A stretch of DNA of 64,000 bases from the NCBI GenBank assembly GCA_001566295.1, contig KQ964248.1, forward strand, positions 682,001 through 746,000, in the 5' to 3' direction. Positions 9,864 through 22,263 of the stretch are shown here, one piece after another. Every line of letters begins with the position of its first letter. Within the stretch, counting starts at the first letter, position 1. The notes beneath the pieces were generated by a model. That model did no database searches. It saw nothing but the letters and a program-made list of their open reading frames with translations, and was not told where the DNA came from. The DNA comes from Microdochium bolleyi. Lineage: Eukaryota > Ascomycota > Sordariomycetes > Xylariales > Microdochiaceae. Position numbers and translations under genes: made by a program.

Positions 9864-11573
9864 TCATGAGAAGCAGAAGAGTCGACCCAGCCCGGTCCCG
9901 AGCCGCCGCGTCGCGCTCGGCGGCGGAGCCTGCATATTCATCCGGATCGCCTCCTCGTCAGCTGCCCGCTCGTCAAACACGGTCCGCATGCCTTCCTCGA
10001 GGATCTCGTCCACGCCCTCGCCCGTCTTTGCCGAGCACTCCATGTAGCGGACTGCGCCGTGGGTGTGTGCTGCGAGACATGCCTGTACCGAACCGAGAAC
10101 ACATTATTGTCAGCTTCTGTGTTTTCGTTCTCATGCCTGACGATTGGCGAGAGATTCAGGGTCTTGAGGCCATTGTTATGATGGAGAAAGGGACACCTAG
10201 GGAGGCTCACCTCTGTCGTGCCGACACGCGCGGACGGAATGGCCGCGGCGAGGTTGGCATTGTACAAGGGCGGCCAGACACCCGAGCCAATGCGCAGGTC
10301 CTTCTTCAGGCCGACCAGGATGACGGGCGCGTCGCGGCAGTTCATGCGGATTTCTCTGAGCCACTACAGAACAGTCCACAACATTCCGTCAGCACCGCTG
10401 TTGTCATTTGCAATAATCACCTGCTTATTGGCGTGGACGAGAGGCCCCCGTGTTTGATTGTGGCCTTACCTGGGTCTGCGTCCGGTCGAACTGCTTCTGA
10501 CTGTTGACGCTGAAGCACAGGAACACGGCGTCCCACCGTAGGTATGACAGGAGCTGCAGCTGGTGCAACTGGATGTCGCCCGAGGTGTCCCAGAGCTCGA
10601 GGTCGACGTCGTCGTGCGAGCCGTCCGGGTTGGGGAGGGTCGCTGTCTTGGTGAAGAGCTCGTACTGCGTTGGGGTGTACGCCTCGGTGAATGTGTCGCG
10701 GTAGTAGCGACTATTTTGCAGCAGCCACGGATTGATGGTTAGCTATGAGCTACTAGTGTTCACGAGTGAGTTTACTTTGTTGTACTTACAGTAGAACACT
10801 GGACTTTCCGCACCCTGAGTCGCCGACGAAAGCGAATCGCATCCGAGCCCGGCCGGGAACCGTGACGGGGGTGCCGGGTGGCGAGTTAGAAATCATGGAA
10901 TTCCTGGCTGTCGTGCCGGCAATGGTTGAGGCCCGCCTGGAGGACGCATTGTCCTTGATGTACCGTAGCTGCTGGTCGTCGTCGTCGTCATACTCCTGAT
11001 TCACCGCCGTGTGATTCGACGCCGGCGAGTAGCTGCGGACCTCTGGCGGGCTGCGGCAGTCCACGGTATTGAATATGCTCGAGATGCTTGAGACGGCAGC
11101 GCGGTGGCCTCTGGCGAAGAAACTGCGGCGGTTCTGGTCCTTTTTCTGTTCTGGCTGTGTTGACCGGGTGGAGCACAGTCCTGATGAGAGGCGCCGTGCT
11201 CGCTTGCTACGATGAGCGACGTCTGGTTCTGATACTTTCTCATTTGCCACATCCTATCCGGTAGAAGGTGAGCATTTCTTACTGCCAATTCACTTCGGCC
11301 TCACTTCGGCTTACACCACTCCGGCCATGACGGCGGAGAGGCACTCACCAATTCATGTTTCTGGCCCAGCACGGAAGTCGGCTCCAGTGGCTGTTCTCTG
11401 GCCTGCGGTCCAGGCAGGTCATTAATCCACCTGACAATGCCGCCCTTGGGGCGCCAGATCTCCGGGATGGTGAAGGAGAAGCTCGAACTGATTGTGTAGC
11501 GCGGATTCTGCGAGCAGGCCTGCATAGCTGTTGGTGCTGGTGAGGCAGAGGCCTCACGGTTTGTGGGCTTCAT
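9864..11573 (-). CDS. Atypical Rho-like small GTPase with long N-terminal extension
   Basis: Five exons join in phase: 11573-11349, 11253-10790, 10710-10470, 10363-10211 and 10082-9864, giving 433 residues. Residues 1 to about 210 are a polar extension with no recognised domain. The GTPase core follows: P-loop GDSGCGKSS (about 218-226), switch I around YTPTQYELF, switch II DTSGD (about 271-275), the LKKDLR base-recognition motif (about 329) and ECSAKTG (about 376). LKKDLR in the G4 position is typical of Rho proteins. Two features are odd: the glutamine that follows DxxG in Ras and Rho is Asp here, so intrinsic hydrolysis may be impaired, and the chain ends CFS, one residue short of a CaaX box. 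The start is the first in-frame ATG of exon 1; possible donors at about 11832 and 11850 suggest extra 5' leader introns. The exact subfamily is unknown. Confidence 0.82.
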
Positions 11574-13094
11574 GATTGCTCGGGCCGAAATGGCTGGTTG
11601 AGAAGCTCGTTTCTGGCGGTTGCGTTGCGATGCCGTGATCCCGATAGGGTGCGATGAGGGCGGTGGCCTGATCGAGCGAACGTCCAAGGAGCGACAAATG
11701 TGCTCGGTGCAAAGCTCTCGAGGACCAGAAGATATTCTGGACGTCCACCTATGATGCGTGGGTTGAAAGATTGACGGGGCTGTGTTAAAAAGAGTGGTGG
11801 CCGAAAGACGAACGAGTGGTTGCTGGGCTTACCAGCTGCTTCGACTTACACGAACAACCTGGGTTCTTGAAGGGACGGAGACGTAGCAAGCCAGAACTCA
11901 GCTCGAATCAGTCCACGACTGCCATTAATATTTCTCAAGTGCAGACGGTATTGCTTTTCATGAGCCCACCAAGTGGTATTGACAGGCCGCGGGCACTGCC
12001 GGGGTTCTGCGACAATCCCGTCTGCAGTTTCCAGTAACTTTCTTTTCGTATCTGGAGAGTTCATGTGCCACCACACAGACGCCGATCCACAAGTGGCCCG
12101 GAAGTCTAGTGCTGCTCCGTCCCTGGTGCCTGAGCAAGCCGGTGTGCCTGTCCGCCTCAATGAGGAGCAATATCCAGATCTGATGATTGGCCTGCAATGG
12201 CCGAACCATCGCGCTGTGCCTTCTAATTAAGACATGCATGGTGAGTTTTGCCGCTGTACATGGGACTCACAGAATAATGAGATACTGTCTGAGCTCTCTG
12301 ACCCAGAAAACCGGGGTGCAAAAGCAAGTGTCATCGGAGTCACCATCAGACGAACGCGGTCGCGGGGCCTTTTCGGGAAAGAGGAGCCCCAAAGACAACG
12401 TCAAGAGCAGGAAAAAGCAATGAGTGCTACTCCATTGAGCTCAATGCTGGCGCCAATGTTTCTAACTTTGTCTTGCACGGTTCGACCGGGGTTACAGGGA
12501 GTGGCTTGTGCGGCGGACTGTCATAAGGCACAGAGCTCAACATGGGCAGTTGAGGTGGTTCACGGAAGGCTCGGGTCTTGGGTTCATGCACTTCAAAAGC
12601 GGCGATCGAGCCCAAATCATCCCACGAGCATTGGAGTGCTGTGGTTGATACTCACTCCGCTGTTCTGGCATCATTTGAGTTACCTCAGATTGCGAAAGCG
12701 TAGCCTTGGCATGTGGGCTACGCATCGACAGATTTTAGTCTTGACTTGGGGCTCCAAAGTCCTCAACCCGATAGCTTTGGCAATTTGACGTCCAAACTAG
12801 GTGGTGATGATTTGAGATAACGACGCGAATGCCAGCCCCGGCCGTTCCGCATGTTATGCGCGTCACGTCGCTGGCCTCGGAAGCTATCCCAGGTTAGTAA
12901 TCGTGACAAGAGCTTGATTGTTAAGCTAAACCACAGCAATGCCTGCATGTCATCTCCAAGCACCCCACCTCTGCGTCACGAAAGTAAAGCAAAGACCCCG
13001 CTGAGCCTCGGCCAAGTTCAACTCTCTGGATACCAACCTTGAAGTCAAAAAACGACCGGAAATATATTGCCCAGCTCGTACCAAGCCTCGTCCA
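11574..13094. other. Divergent intergenic region between GTPase and GST genes
   Basis: This 1.5-kb region between divergent starts contains minus-strand GTAAGY donor-like sites near 11832 and 11850, compatible with a spliced 5' leader of the GTPase gene. Open frames of 90-180 codons on both strands show no family resemblance or splice-supported continuation. I call no gene. Confidence 0.55.
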
Positions 13095-14168
13095 ATGACC
13101 CATCGCATTGCACAGATCGCCACACAAGTATCGAAAGCCATGTCGTCCGACACGTCCAACATCCACCTCTACACGGCACAGACTCCGAATGGAATCAAGG
13201 TGTCCATCTTGCTCGAGGAGCTCGGTCTGAAGTATGAGGTAAGTCAGGGATTAGAAGGACTCCCTACTCACAAGGACGACAATCGAGACTGACACTGAGA
13301 ATTGAAGACGACCAACATTGAGATCAGCAAGAACACACAGAAGGAGCCCTGGTTCCTTGAAATCAACCCCAATGGCCGCATCCCCGCCATGACGGACACT
13401 TTTATCGATGGCAAGCAGATCAGAATCTTCGAGAGTGGAAGCATCCTGCAGTACCTCGTGGACCGCTATGACACGGAGCACAAGGTGTCCTACCCCAAGG
13501 ATTCGCGAGAGACCATCGAGGTCAACAACTGGGTGAGTGAATCCGAACTCCGTTGGTTACTGCCATGCCGCTAACCACGTCTTCAGCTTCACTGGCAAAT
13601 GGGTGGTCTTGGTCCCATGCAGGGCCAGCTCAACCACTTCAACCGTACGTGCCTGTGCTTTCCATTTTCGGGCAGCGATTGGGGATCAAAGACTAATGGT
13701 CAACTGCAGGCTACGCTCCCGAGAAGATCCCGTATGGTATCAACCGCTATAAGGGCGAGGTTCGCCGGCTGTACCGGACCATGGAGAACCAGCTCAATGA
13801 GAACAAGACAGGGTTCCTGGTCGGTAACAAGTGCACGATTGCCGACATCTCCTGCTGGGGCTGGATTGCTGCTAGCAGTAAGTCTAATCGCCGATCCGAG
13901 CTACAACCCCAGCTGTCACCTGATGACAAGATGAGTGCTGACATCCTGAATCCATATAGAATGGGCTGGTGTCGACATCGAGGAGTACCCCACGCTCAAG
14001 AAGTGGCTCTTCGACCTTGTCAAGCGCCCTGGTTTCGAGAAGGGCCGCCACGTACCATCAAAGCATGGAGCTCTTGAGCACTACGAGCTGACTGAGGAGG
14101 AGCTCGACAAGAAGGCAGAGGGCGCGAGAAACTGGATCCAGGCAGCGATGAAGGAGGAGGCGAAGTAG
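13095..14168 (+). CDS. Ure2p-like glutathione S-transferase
   Basis: Five exons (13095-13238, 13308-13532, 13587-13644, 13710-13877, 13960-14168) give 267 residues. The N-terminal thioredoxin fold is seen in IHLYTAQTPNGIKVSILLEEL and in NPNGRIPAM (the cis-Pro loop). It is followed by FESGSILQYLVDRYD, whose Glu-Ser pair binds the gamma-glutamyl group of glutathione in this family. The helical C-terminal half carries the GNKCTIADISCWGW segment typical of fungal Ure2-like GSTs. Two in-frame ATGs are possible: 13095 adds MTHRIAQIATQVSKA, a basic stretch that could act as a weak mitochondrial presequence, while 13140 gives the usual cytosolic start (252 residues). Intron 1 ends in AAG, which is unusual. 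The role is probably detoxification or thiol redox chemistry; no prion-like Asn/Gln-rich domain is present, so nitrogen regulation as in yeast Ure2 is not implied. Confidence 0.9.
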
Positions 14169-14541
14169 AAGTGCACAGCAAGTATGGCCAAGCTAACCTG
14201 CCGCGCAGCTGATTACACGCCCCACGCTGTGTGATCCTGCTGGCTCATGCATTGCAACCGTACTTGAAGAAAATTCGAGTGTGAAGATACTGTCGAGCAA
14301 GTCCTGCTGCTGTGAATGAACGTGTGAGCCTCACGAGACGCGTGAGGGGCAAGATCTCATCAAGTGGGTCTTGGATGAAGCACTGGGCTGTGGCGCCAAG
14401 TGCGTCCAAATGCAGGGCCATCCAGTCGCGCTCCACTCACCATTTGACAAAAGTGCCAACAGTGGCGACGTCGCAACCTCCTTTACCAAACCATCGCTCC
14501 GAGCGCAACTTCCATCGACAGCACGCGCAAACGCCAACATC
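14169..14541. other. Short spacer and promoter of the BBP gene
   Basis: This 373-bp stretch runs between the GST stop codon and the BBP start codon, both on the plus strand. It must hold the GST 3'UTR and the BBP promoter. I see no gene or repeat in it. Confidence 0.6.
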
Positions 14542-16775
14542 ATGTCGTGGAGAAACCAAGGGATCACTGGATCCAATAACATCCCGCTGGGAAATCGTCG
14601 CCGGTTCGGCGGTGATGAACCTGCTGCGGAGGAGAAGCCTGCCAGCAACTTTGGTGGCGAGGATCGCGACCTCAAGCGCGGTCGCAGCCCTGAGCCTCGT
14701 AAGTCGCCCTCAAACTGGCCCGCGAGGTGTATTCGCCCGTCGCCAAGGCCTTCGCTAACACATACATCTTTCACACCTTCAGGCACCGAGTCCAGCGGCC
14801 CACGCCAGCGCAAGAAGCGCAACAGATGGGGCGATGCGTCCGAGAACAAGGCTGCAGGCCTCATGGGCCTGCCGACTGCGATCATGGCCAACATGACGAG
14901 TGAACAGCTGGAAGCGTACACCCTGCATCTGCGCATCGAGGAAATCAGCCAGAAGCTGCGCATCAACGATGTTGTGCCTGCTGATGGTGACAGGTAGGTC
15001 CCTCCGGCCAACCACGAAAACGCGCTTGTCGAGCATATGTTGACTATGGACTTGTTTCCAGATCGCCCTCACCGCCGCCGCAGTACGATAACCACGGTCG
15101 ACGTGTCAACACGCGCGAATACCGATACCGGAAGCGCCTCGAGGACGAACGCCACAAGCTCATCGAGAAGGCCATGAAGACCATCCCCAACTATCACCCT
15201 CCTCAGGACTATCGCCGGCCGACCAAGACCCAAGAGAAGGTCTATGTGCCGGTGAACGACTATCCGGAGATCAACTTTAGTGAGATTGCTAACCCTCTAA
15301 CCTTTCTAACCACTTACCCACCCCCTTTGAAGGAGTCAGCTAGGAGGTGCCACCATCATTTCGCGATAGATGGTGCAATCGTCCTGGCCGAAACTTGTCT
15401 TCTAACCACCATTGCCAAGCTCGCCACGATCTTGCCGTGTACTAACACTAATCTCTTTTTAATAAAGTCGGTCTGTTGATTGGACCTCGTGGAAATACTC
15501 TAAAGAAGATGGAAACAGAATCGGGCGCCAAGATCGCCATCCGCGGAAAGGGATCCGTCAAGGAGGGTAAGGGTCGGTCTGATGCTGCCCACGCTAGCAA
15601 CCAGGAGGAGGATCTGCACTGCCTGATCATGGCCGACACCGAGGACAAGGTCAACAAAGCCAAGAAGCTCATCCACAACGTTATCGAAACGGTATGATAC
15701 AAGGTCGTGTTTCCCTCTTGCCTCCGCATGCCACTGACACTCATTTCGCAGGCCGCGTCCATTCCCGAAGGCCAGAACGAACTCAAGCGCAACCAGCTCC
15801 GAGAACTTGCCGCCCTTAACGGTACACTGCGCGACGACGAGAACCAAGCTTGCCAGAACTGCGGCAATATCGGCCACAGAAAATACGACTGCCCGGAGAG
15901 ACAAAATTTCACAGCCAACATCATCTGCCGCGTGTGCGGTAATGCTGGTCACATGGCTAGGGATTGTCCCGATCGGCAGAAGGGTGCCAGCTGGCGTAAC
16001 GACGGCCCGCCTCGCACTGCCGGCCGTATTGGCGCTGGTGATGATGCCGATCGCGAATACGATGTGAGTTCTCCATTCCAAAAAATCTGCTCTCATGGAT
16101 ACAGGCTGACCTCTAAAATAGCAATTCATGCAAGAACTTGGTGGCGGCTCTGGTGGACCGCCCGCTCGTATCGAAGCCGGTCCTGCGTCCTCTAATGCTA
16201 ACGGAGAGCGTGAAGCCAAGCCATGGCAGCGCGGTCCTACTGGGGCTGCCGCACCGTGGCGAAGCCGAGGTCGTGACAACGATCAAGGACACGGCGGTGA
16301 TCAGACCAACGAAGGTGGTGGCGGTGGTGGCCCGGCACCGTGGCGCAACCGTGGTGGTAACGACTCTTATGGAGGCGGTGGCGGTCGTGACCGTGGCGGC
16401 GACAACTATTATGGCGGCGATAGCGGCGGCGGCCAAGGCTACAACAACTACAACGGTGGCCGTGACAGTGGCAACAACGGTGCTTCTGCTGGCGCTGCCC
16501 CTTGGAACCAGGCTCCGCCTGCGCAACCAGCCTACCCAAGCTACCCCGGTTATGGCAACTACGGTGGCTATGCCGCGCCGCCTGGCATGGGAGCTCCTCC
16601 GGGACTGCCGGGCGCACCTGGACTCGGTGCGCCGCCAGGTCTTCCCGGTTCGATGGCTGGTATGATGCCTCCTGGATATGGAGCTGTCCCACCGCCGCCA
16701 CCACCCCCGGCTGATGGTGCTCCCCCGCCACCACCGAGTGACCAGCCTCCTCCCCCTCCTCCTCCTGGTGCTTGA
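14542..16775 (+). CDS. MSL5: Branchpoint-binding protein (BBP/SF1), early spliceosome factor
   Basis: Six exons (14542-14698, 14783-14993, 15062-15279, 15468-15691, 15752-16063, 16122-16775) give 591 residues. The order is an RNRWGD-type helix-hairpin region, a KH/QUA2 RNA-binding domain with the invariant loop IGPRGNTLKKME and following strand GAKIAIRGKGS, two CCHC zinc knuckles (CQNCGNIGHRKYDC at about 304 and CRVCGNAGHMARDC at about 329), then a Gly/Asn-rich and Pro-rich tail ending in PPPPP runs that in SF1 proteins bind WW or SH3 modules. The protein recognises the intron branch site and, with U2AF, commits pre-mRNA to splicing in the nucleus. Intron 3 (15280-15467) is 188 nt, two to three times longer than its siblings, ends in AAAG and is rich in CTAAC copies. 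A hairpin lies 33 nt after the stop. Confidence 0.97.
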
Positions 16776-17776
16776 ATACGGCACGACAATGACAACTACA
16801 CTCTGACCTAGGGCAAGCATTTGCCCTAGTACTTGGAACTAACAGAACACATTGGGGCCTGTCATCTGCTTCACCCAAGGGCGACACACAAGAGGTAACA
16901 GCGACCAGTTGCGACTAACCAGTGGCTATCTTGTAATCTTACTAAGTACAGTTCGGGGCGAAATGGCTTGCAGATTGATCGACTTTACCGATATTTAGCT
17001 GTATGCTACATTTCACTGCATCTTCGTATCTTAGGTAGACACGTACAGTAATTGATATTTGTGTAATTTCCGTACTGGCTTCTCGTTCTGAAATGGGATG
17101 GTTTTTGGTTTGGCATAACAATCCCAGCCACAATGCGATAAAGGTTGAACCAACTATGTGAAATTATCGCAGCGACGCATGCACACTTCTGACGAGCTGT
17201 TTGACCAACATCTTCTCGCCGACTCTTTAGCCTTCTGCCTCCGAGTTGTCAGACAATATACAACCGCATATACAAGTCTTTGAGGAGCCCGCAAAGTGTC
17301 GCATACACGCGGCTGGCGACCTATGGGGTCGAGCTGCAGCAATGCGGTCATCGGTGGATTGCGCCTTCCCCATCGAATAGAGCCGTCATTGGCCGCAGCT
17401 CTAGCTTTAGCGGGTGCCCACCTGCACTGGAGCTTCCCCGAATCCGCTGAGCACTTGCAGGCTGCGGAGACAGAGCTCCCTTGTTCCATTGCACCGCACA
17501 CCACTTGACCTGTTGCCTTGGTCATCTCCTGCTCCTCTTCTTAAGACTCTCTTCCGCCCCGCAACAACCTGATGGACGACTGGCACGCCCGGGATTGCCT
17601 GTGCCTGCAGTCGTGAGACGCAAGAGAGCCAGTACTGTCGATACGACCTACGCGCCTGGCGAACCCCTGCTCAGTCCATGCTCGTCGTCTGGTCGGTTTT
17701 GACGGAAGAGCGATCACAACTACTGCACCAGCGCTTCAGGTGACCCGGACTCGACGCTTGAGCACCTGCCGGGACC
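16776..17776. other. BBP 3'UTR and promoter of Pff1
   Basis: This is a 1-kb intergenic stretch between two plus-strand genes. It contains a perfect inverted repeat (16808-16829) close to the BBP stop. The distal part is pyrimidine-rich before the Pff1 ATG. No gene can be supported on either strand. Confidence 0.6.
16808..16829 (+). repeat. Hairpin-forming inverted repeat in the BBP 3'UTR
   Basis: CTAGGGCAA (16808-16816), loop GCAT, then the exact complement TTGCCCTAG (16821-16829). It begins 33 nt after the BBP stop codon, so it should be transcribed as a 9-bp stem with a tetraloop. Its role in stability, 3'-end formation or protein binding is unknown. Confidence 0.88.
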
Positions 17777-20700
17777 ATGGGCGCCTACAATCCGATCGGC
17801 TTCAGGCCTTTTCAGGTCTCTTTCTGGACCACGGTCGTCTATATTGCTATCCTTGTGCCGCTCATCTTCGTTCACGAGACTGTCCCAACGCCCCCGGCGG
17901 ACCCGGTCGCATACGCCGGTCTCAATCTCACAAAAGCTTGGTCTGATTTGCTCACCCTGACCCAAGCCTACCATCCCTACAACAGTCGCGAGAATGACAA
18001 GCTTCACAACTGGCTCCTCCTGGAGCTCGAAGCTATTCAGAAGAAAAATGGTGCAGCCAACTCAGACTTCGTCATTTTCGACGACATGGTCTCCAATGTG
18101 ACGGCTTACCAGCGTACTGCTGGCTCAACAACTGGCACCGCAACATACTTTGAGGGCACCAACATCATTGTCTATATTCGCGGCAAGGACGACCCGCAAG
18201 GTCAGTGGTGGGACCAGGCCAAGGCTGCGGACATCAAGACCATCGGCAAGGGTGGCGTCCTCATCAATGCCCACTACGATTCGTAAGTCCTCCTTCACAG
18301 CGTGTATGGCCTGCTGTTGTGCCATGACTAAACATTGCTATGCAGGGTTTCTACGGGATTCGGCGCAACGGACGATGGTATGGGCTGTGCTACAGTTCTC
18401 TCCATGGTCGACTATTTTTCGCACCCCGAGAATCAGCCGCAGCGAGGCATCGTAGCGCTGCTCAACAACAACGAGGAGGATTGGCTCTGGGGCGCTCAAG
18501 CCTTCGGCAATCATCCCATGATGCCCTTCTGCCACACCTTCCTGAATCTTGAAGGTGCTGGTGCCGGAGGCCGTGCGACTATCTTCCGCACCACGGATGC
18601 GCAAGTAACGAGTGCTTACAAAAGCGTGCGCCATCCTTTCGGCACCGTCATATCATCTGACGCGTTCGGCTTGGGTGTGATCAGGAGCGGCACGGACTTC
18701 TCCATCTTTGTCGACTCTTACGGTCTTCGAGGCCTGGACATGGCGTTTTACCGACCAAGAGCAAGGTATCACACCAACCAGGATGATGCCAGACACGCAT
18801 CCCGAGCTAGTCTGTGGCATATGATGAGCAACGCCTTGGACACCATGAAATCTTTGTCGGGAGACACGGGCGATACTTTTATTGGCGGACGGGCTGACGG
18901 TGACACCACTAAAGTCGATAATGGCCAAGGCACTACTGGTGTCTGGTTCGATATTTTTGGGCGGGCTTTCGCGGTGTTTGACCTCAAGTCATTCTTCGCA
19001 TGGTCACTCACCCTCCTCATCGCCGGACCTGTGATCCTGCTCATCACCACATACCTCATCGCTCGCTCCGACAAATACTACTTCTTCTCGTCGCGAATTC
19101 TAGCCTACGAGGGTTCAGTTCCCGATCCAATCAAGCTCGGAGGGCGCAAGGGAATCATCAGATTCCCCTTTGCACTGATTGTGGCGAGCGCCTTGACCGT
19201 GGGATCTGCATACTTGCTAGCTAAGATCAACCCAATGGTCGTATACAGCAACGAATACACCGTGTAAGTCTCATGACCATATTTGGACGAGAGTCTGATG
19301 CAACTACTAACTAGGCTGATTTTTTAGATGGGCAATGATGCTATCCCTCTTCTACTTCGCATTCTGGACCATCATGGCTGGGGCCAACTTTGCGCGGCCC
19401 AGCGCGCTGTCGCGTGGCTACGCGATCATCTGGATATACTCCATCAGCTGGTTGCTCTTGGTTGTCAACACTGTGTTCGAAGACAGATATGCTATTGCAG
19501 GCGGCTATGTGTTCGTGTTCCTGAACTCGGCAGCCTTCCTGGCTGTGTTACTGGCACTCTTGGAGCAGTACGGCCTGCCGACCAAGTTGATGTGGGCATT
19601 GCAATCCCACCCGGACCACCACGTTAGCGACGATCACTTGAACTCAGTGCCCCACAGGGATGGTCCTTCTGGCGACGCGAACGGCAACCAGGATGACGGA
19701 GAATCAGGTGAAGCCACCGAAACGACACCTCTTGTTGGAAGCAACAACAATGGCCAGCATCAGACAACATTCGGAGGCGGATATCGGCAACGACACGCGG
19801 CAGCTGCACATGATGATGAGCACGCTGCCGCCGGAAAAGGGCCCTATGAGCACGAGCAGTCTTGGTCCGCGGACCTACCCAGCTGGCTTTGGTCTTTGCA
19901 ATTCCTACTCCTGTGCCCGTTCCTGCTCGTCATCGTCGGCCAAAGCGGTCTACTCATCGTATCCTCTGTGAGCCAGACTGGCGTCGATGGCTCGAGTACG
20001 CTGGTGCCGTACCTCATGACAGCTTTCTTCAGTATCCTCCTCATCTTGCCTGTGACGCCCTTCACGCATCGCATTTCACATCATGTTCCGCTTGTCCTTC
20101 TCTTGGTTTTTGTGGCGACGCTCATCTTCAACCTCATCGTCTTTCCTTTCAGCGAAGACAGTCGAGCCAAGATTTACTTCCAGCAGAACATCAATCTGGA
20201 CACGGGGTTCACCGAAGTCACCTACAGCGGCGTGCGCGAATATGTCGACCTGGTCCTGGACGAGCTGCCCTCAGCTATGGGCAAGCAGCGTAATTATACG
20301 TCCAGTAGTCGATCTGGACTCACGACCTGTGCATACGACGGGTCTGATGTCCTACCCAGTGTCGTGCCCGGATCATCCAACAATAACAAGAATATCGCTG
20401 AATGGATCGCATTCAACATCACGCGGGCTGCAGGTGATAGCAAAGCACGCTTTGTGGTAGACGCCAAGGAAACCAAGTCCTGTCTCATCAACTTCGACAA
20501 ACAACTCAGTGGCTTCCGGATTCATGGGGCGAACAAGCCTGACGAACGGTTTGGCGCTGTGCCTGAAGACGGCGTCAACTCGATTGGTCTGTACCGTCGA
20601 GATTGGGGAACGCCTTGGGAGGTAGATGTGAGGTGGGACTCTGACAATGGCGAGGGCTCTACTGGTATGGATGGGCAAATAGTCTGCTACTGGGCCGATG

Positions 20701-20819
20701 TCAACACTCCTGGGACAATCCCGGCCTACGACGAGGGTCTCCAATACGCACCGGTATGGGCAGCTCTGACAAAGTTCGGAAAAGGTCTGGTGGTTGGAAG
20801 CAAAGCTTTCAAGGCTTAG
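17777..20819 (+). CDS. PFF1: Vacuolar membrane protease Pff1 (M28 zinc metallopeptidase)
   Basis: Three exons (17777-18282, 18346-19263, 19328-20819) give 971 residues. A first transmembrane helix lies at about residues 16-32. The M28 catalytic domain follows: zinc ligands in NAHYDS and GATDDGMG, the Glu pair of LLNNNEEDW, and HTNQDD near its end. The remaining two thirds holds about eight hydrophobic helices (around FDLKSFFAWSLTLLIAGPV, the FYFAFWTIMAGANF exon start and the LWSLQFLLLCPFLLV region), an acidic and His/Asn-rich loop between them, and a luminal C-terminal domain. This matches the layout and length of fungal Pff1 proteins, which sit in the vacuolar membrane with the peptidase domain facing the lumen. 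The substrate is unknown. The splice joins preserve the active-site strand exactly (AHYDS then VSTGFGATDDG). Confidence 0.95.
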
Positions 20820-22263
20820 AAGCTTGAGTAGCGCGCTTGGAGAGCATGTATGGATGGCGCAAGCCAACGAGGAGCCGAGCCGCGATCATTGCTTGCATTA
20901 TCAGATGAGGACAACTGTCGTGTATCGGTCCGGAAACGCATCCGTGAAGGAGTCAGATCAGGGCTGGATCACATGCATGAGGTTATGGTGGTGCATTGTT
21001 GTTTTCTCTCTTCTCTCAATCCTAAGGCACCAAGTAATCAAATACAAGTATTATCAATGGACTGGCTTCGGATGCGAGTGATATCAGGTGATATGCAATG
21101 CCGGACAGCCAGCTCCGCGGGACTCCTTTAGAAACTGAATAGACACTGGAGATCACCTAAGGCTTTCATAGGCAGATAGCTAAGTGCTTCCCATCGACTT
21201 ATAAGTTCGCCGTCGCAAGGCTCCTTACTGTCCACTCTCTTGTGCCTACATGAAAGAACAAACGCACGCTGGATATCAATGTGGGACTTCTCCTTGGAGG
21301 ACAAGTGTTGCATGCAACCTGCCATGTGGACTGTGGATAGTCAAGAACAAGGAGGCCAAGTCTGTCAGACGACGCCGAATCTACGAAAGACCAAAACTGG
21401 CCTCGTTCGCTTGGGAACCATTAGGCATACGACAACTACAGATGTATGATCGAGTTGTAGGAAGACGAAGAATATGCACACAGTCCGCCTCTCCAGTGAA
21501 CGATGTGGGATTTTATATATTTAAGCATTGTATACACAATATGTTCGAAAAGATGCACCCTTGTCCACATCACCTCGTTTAGTTGCTGCTTGCTCTATGG
21601 TACCCTCTTCACCTCTGGCTGTGTTTCGGACACGATGCGACAGCAGTTGGTGAAGCCTGACAAGGAATATGCACACAAAGGCCAGAAAAGGGCCGAAAGC
21701 CAGTAGGTCGTTCGGCTGCGAGTCCGGAGATGTCAATATGCCATTTGCATGTTAGTAACACGAGGCCATGCAATATCATAGATGAAAAGCCCCAAGTGCA
21801 GCGGTCGGAAATGTCGTCATAAAGTTCCATTCAGAATTGTTCTCGTGTGCTGACGGCCAGAGAGACTAATGAGTACTGATCACAGGAAGCTCCCTTGGCG
21901 GCCCAGAAGAAGAAAAAAGTGAAATCGCACGCAGCGACGCCGAAACATCCGAGAACGAATCCCTCATAATCTGGCTGGCCCAGAAGGCTGTGCCCAGTAT
22001 TCCTTACACACAGAGAACTGACATATTCTGAACAGAGTCATGAAATGAACTAAAAAGGTAAGATAAACAAGACGTTATGGTCGTTACTGTCTTTCTCGCG
22101 ATTGTAAGATGATGGATGGTATGATGGTATAAGATGTGATGAGATGCCCGTGGAAACCCCAGTCCGGAACGCCACCCGGAGAAACTCCTGTAAATGATTC
22201 GACAAAACACGAATGTTGCACGCTGAAAGCACAGAGACGCAAGGATCAGCGCGTAGCCACACT
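20820..22263. other. Convergent intergenic region between Pff1 and J-protein genes
   Basis: This 1.4-kb region between two converging stop codons is more AT-rich than the flanking genes. Open frames up to 110 codons have low-complexity or random-looking translations and no splice continuity. I see no gene, tRNA or repeat. Confidence 0.6.
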
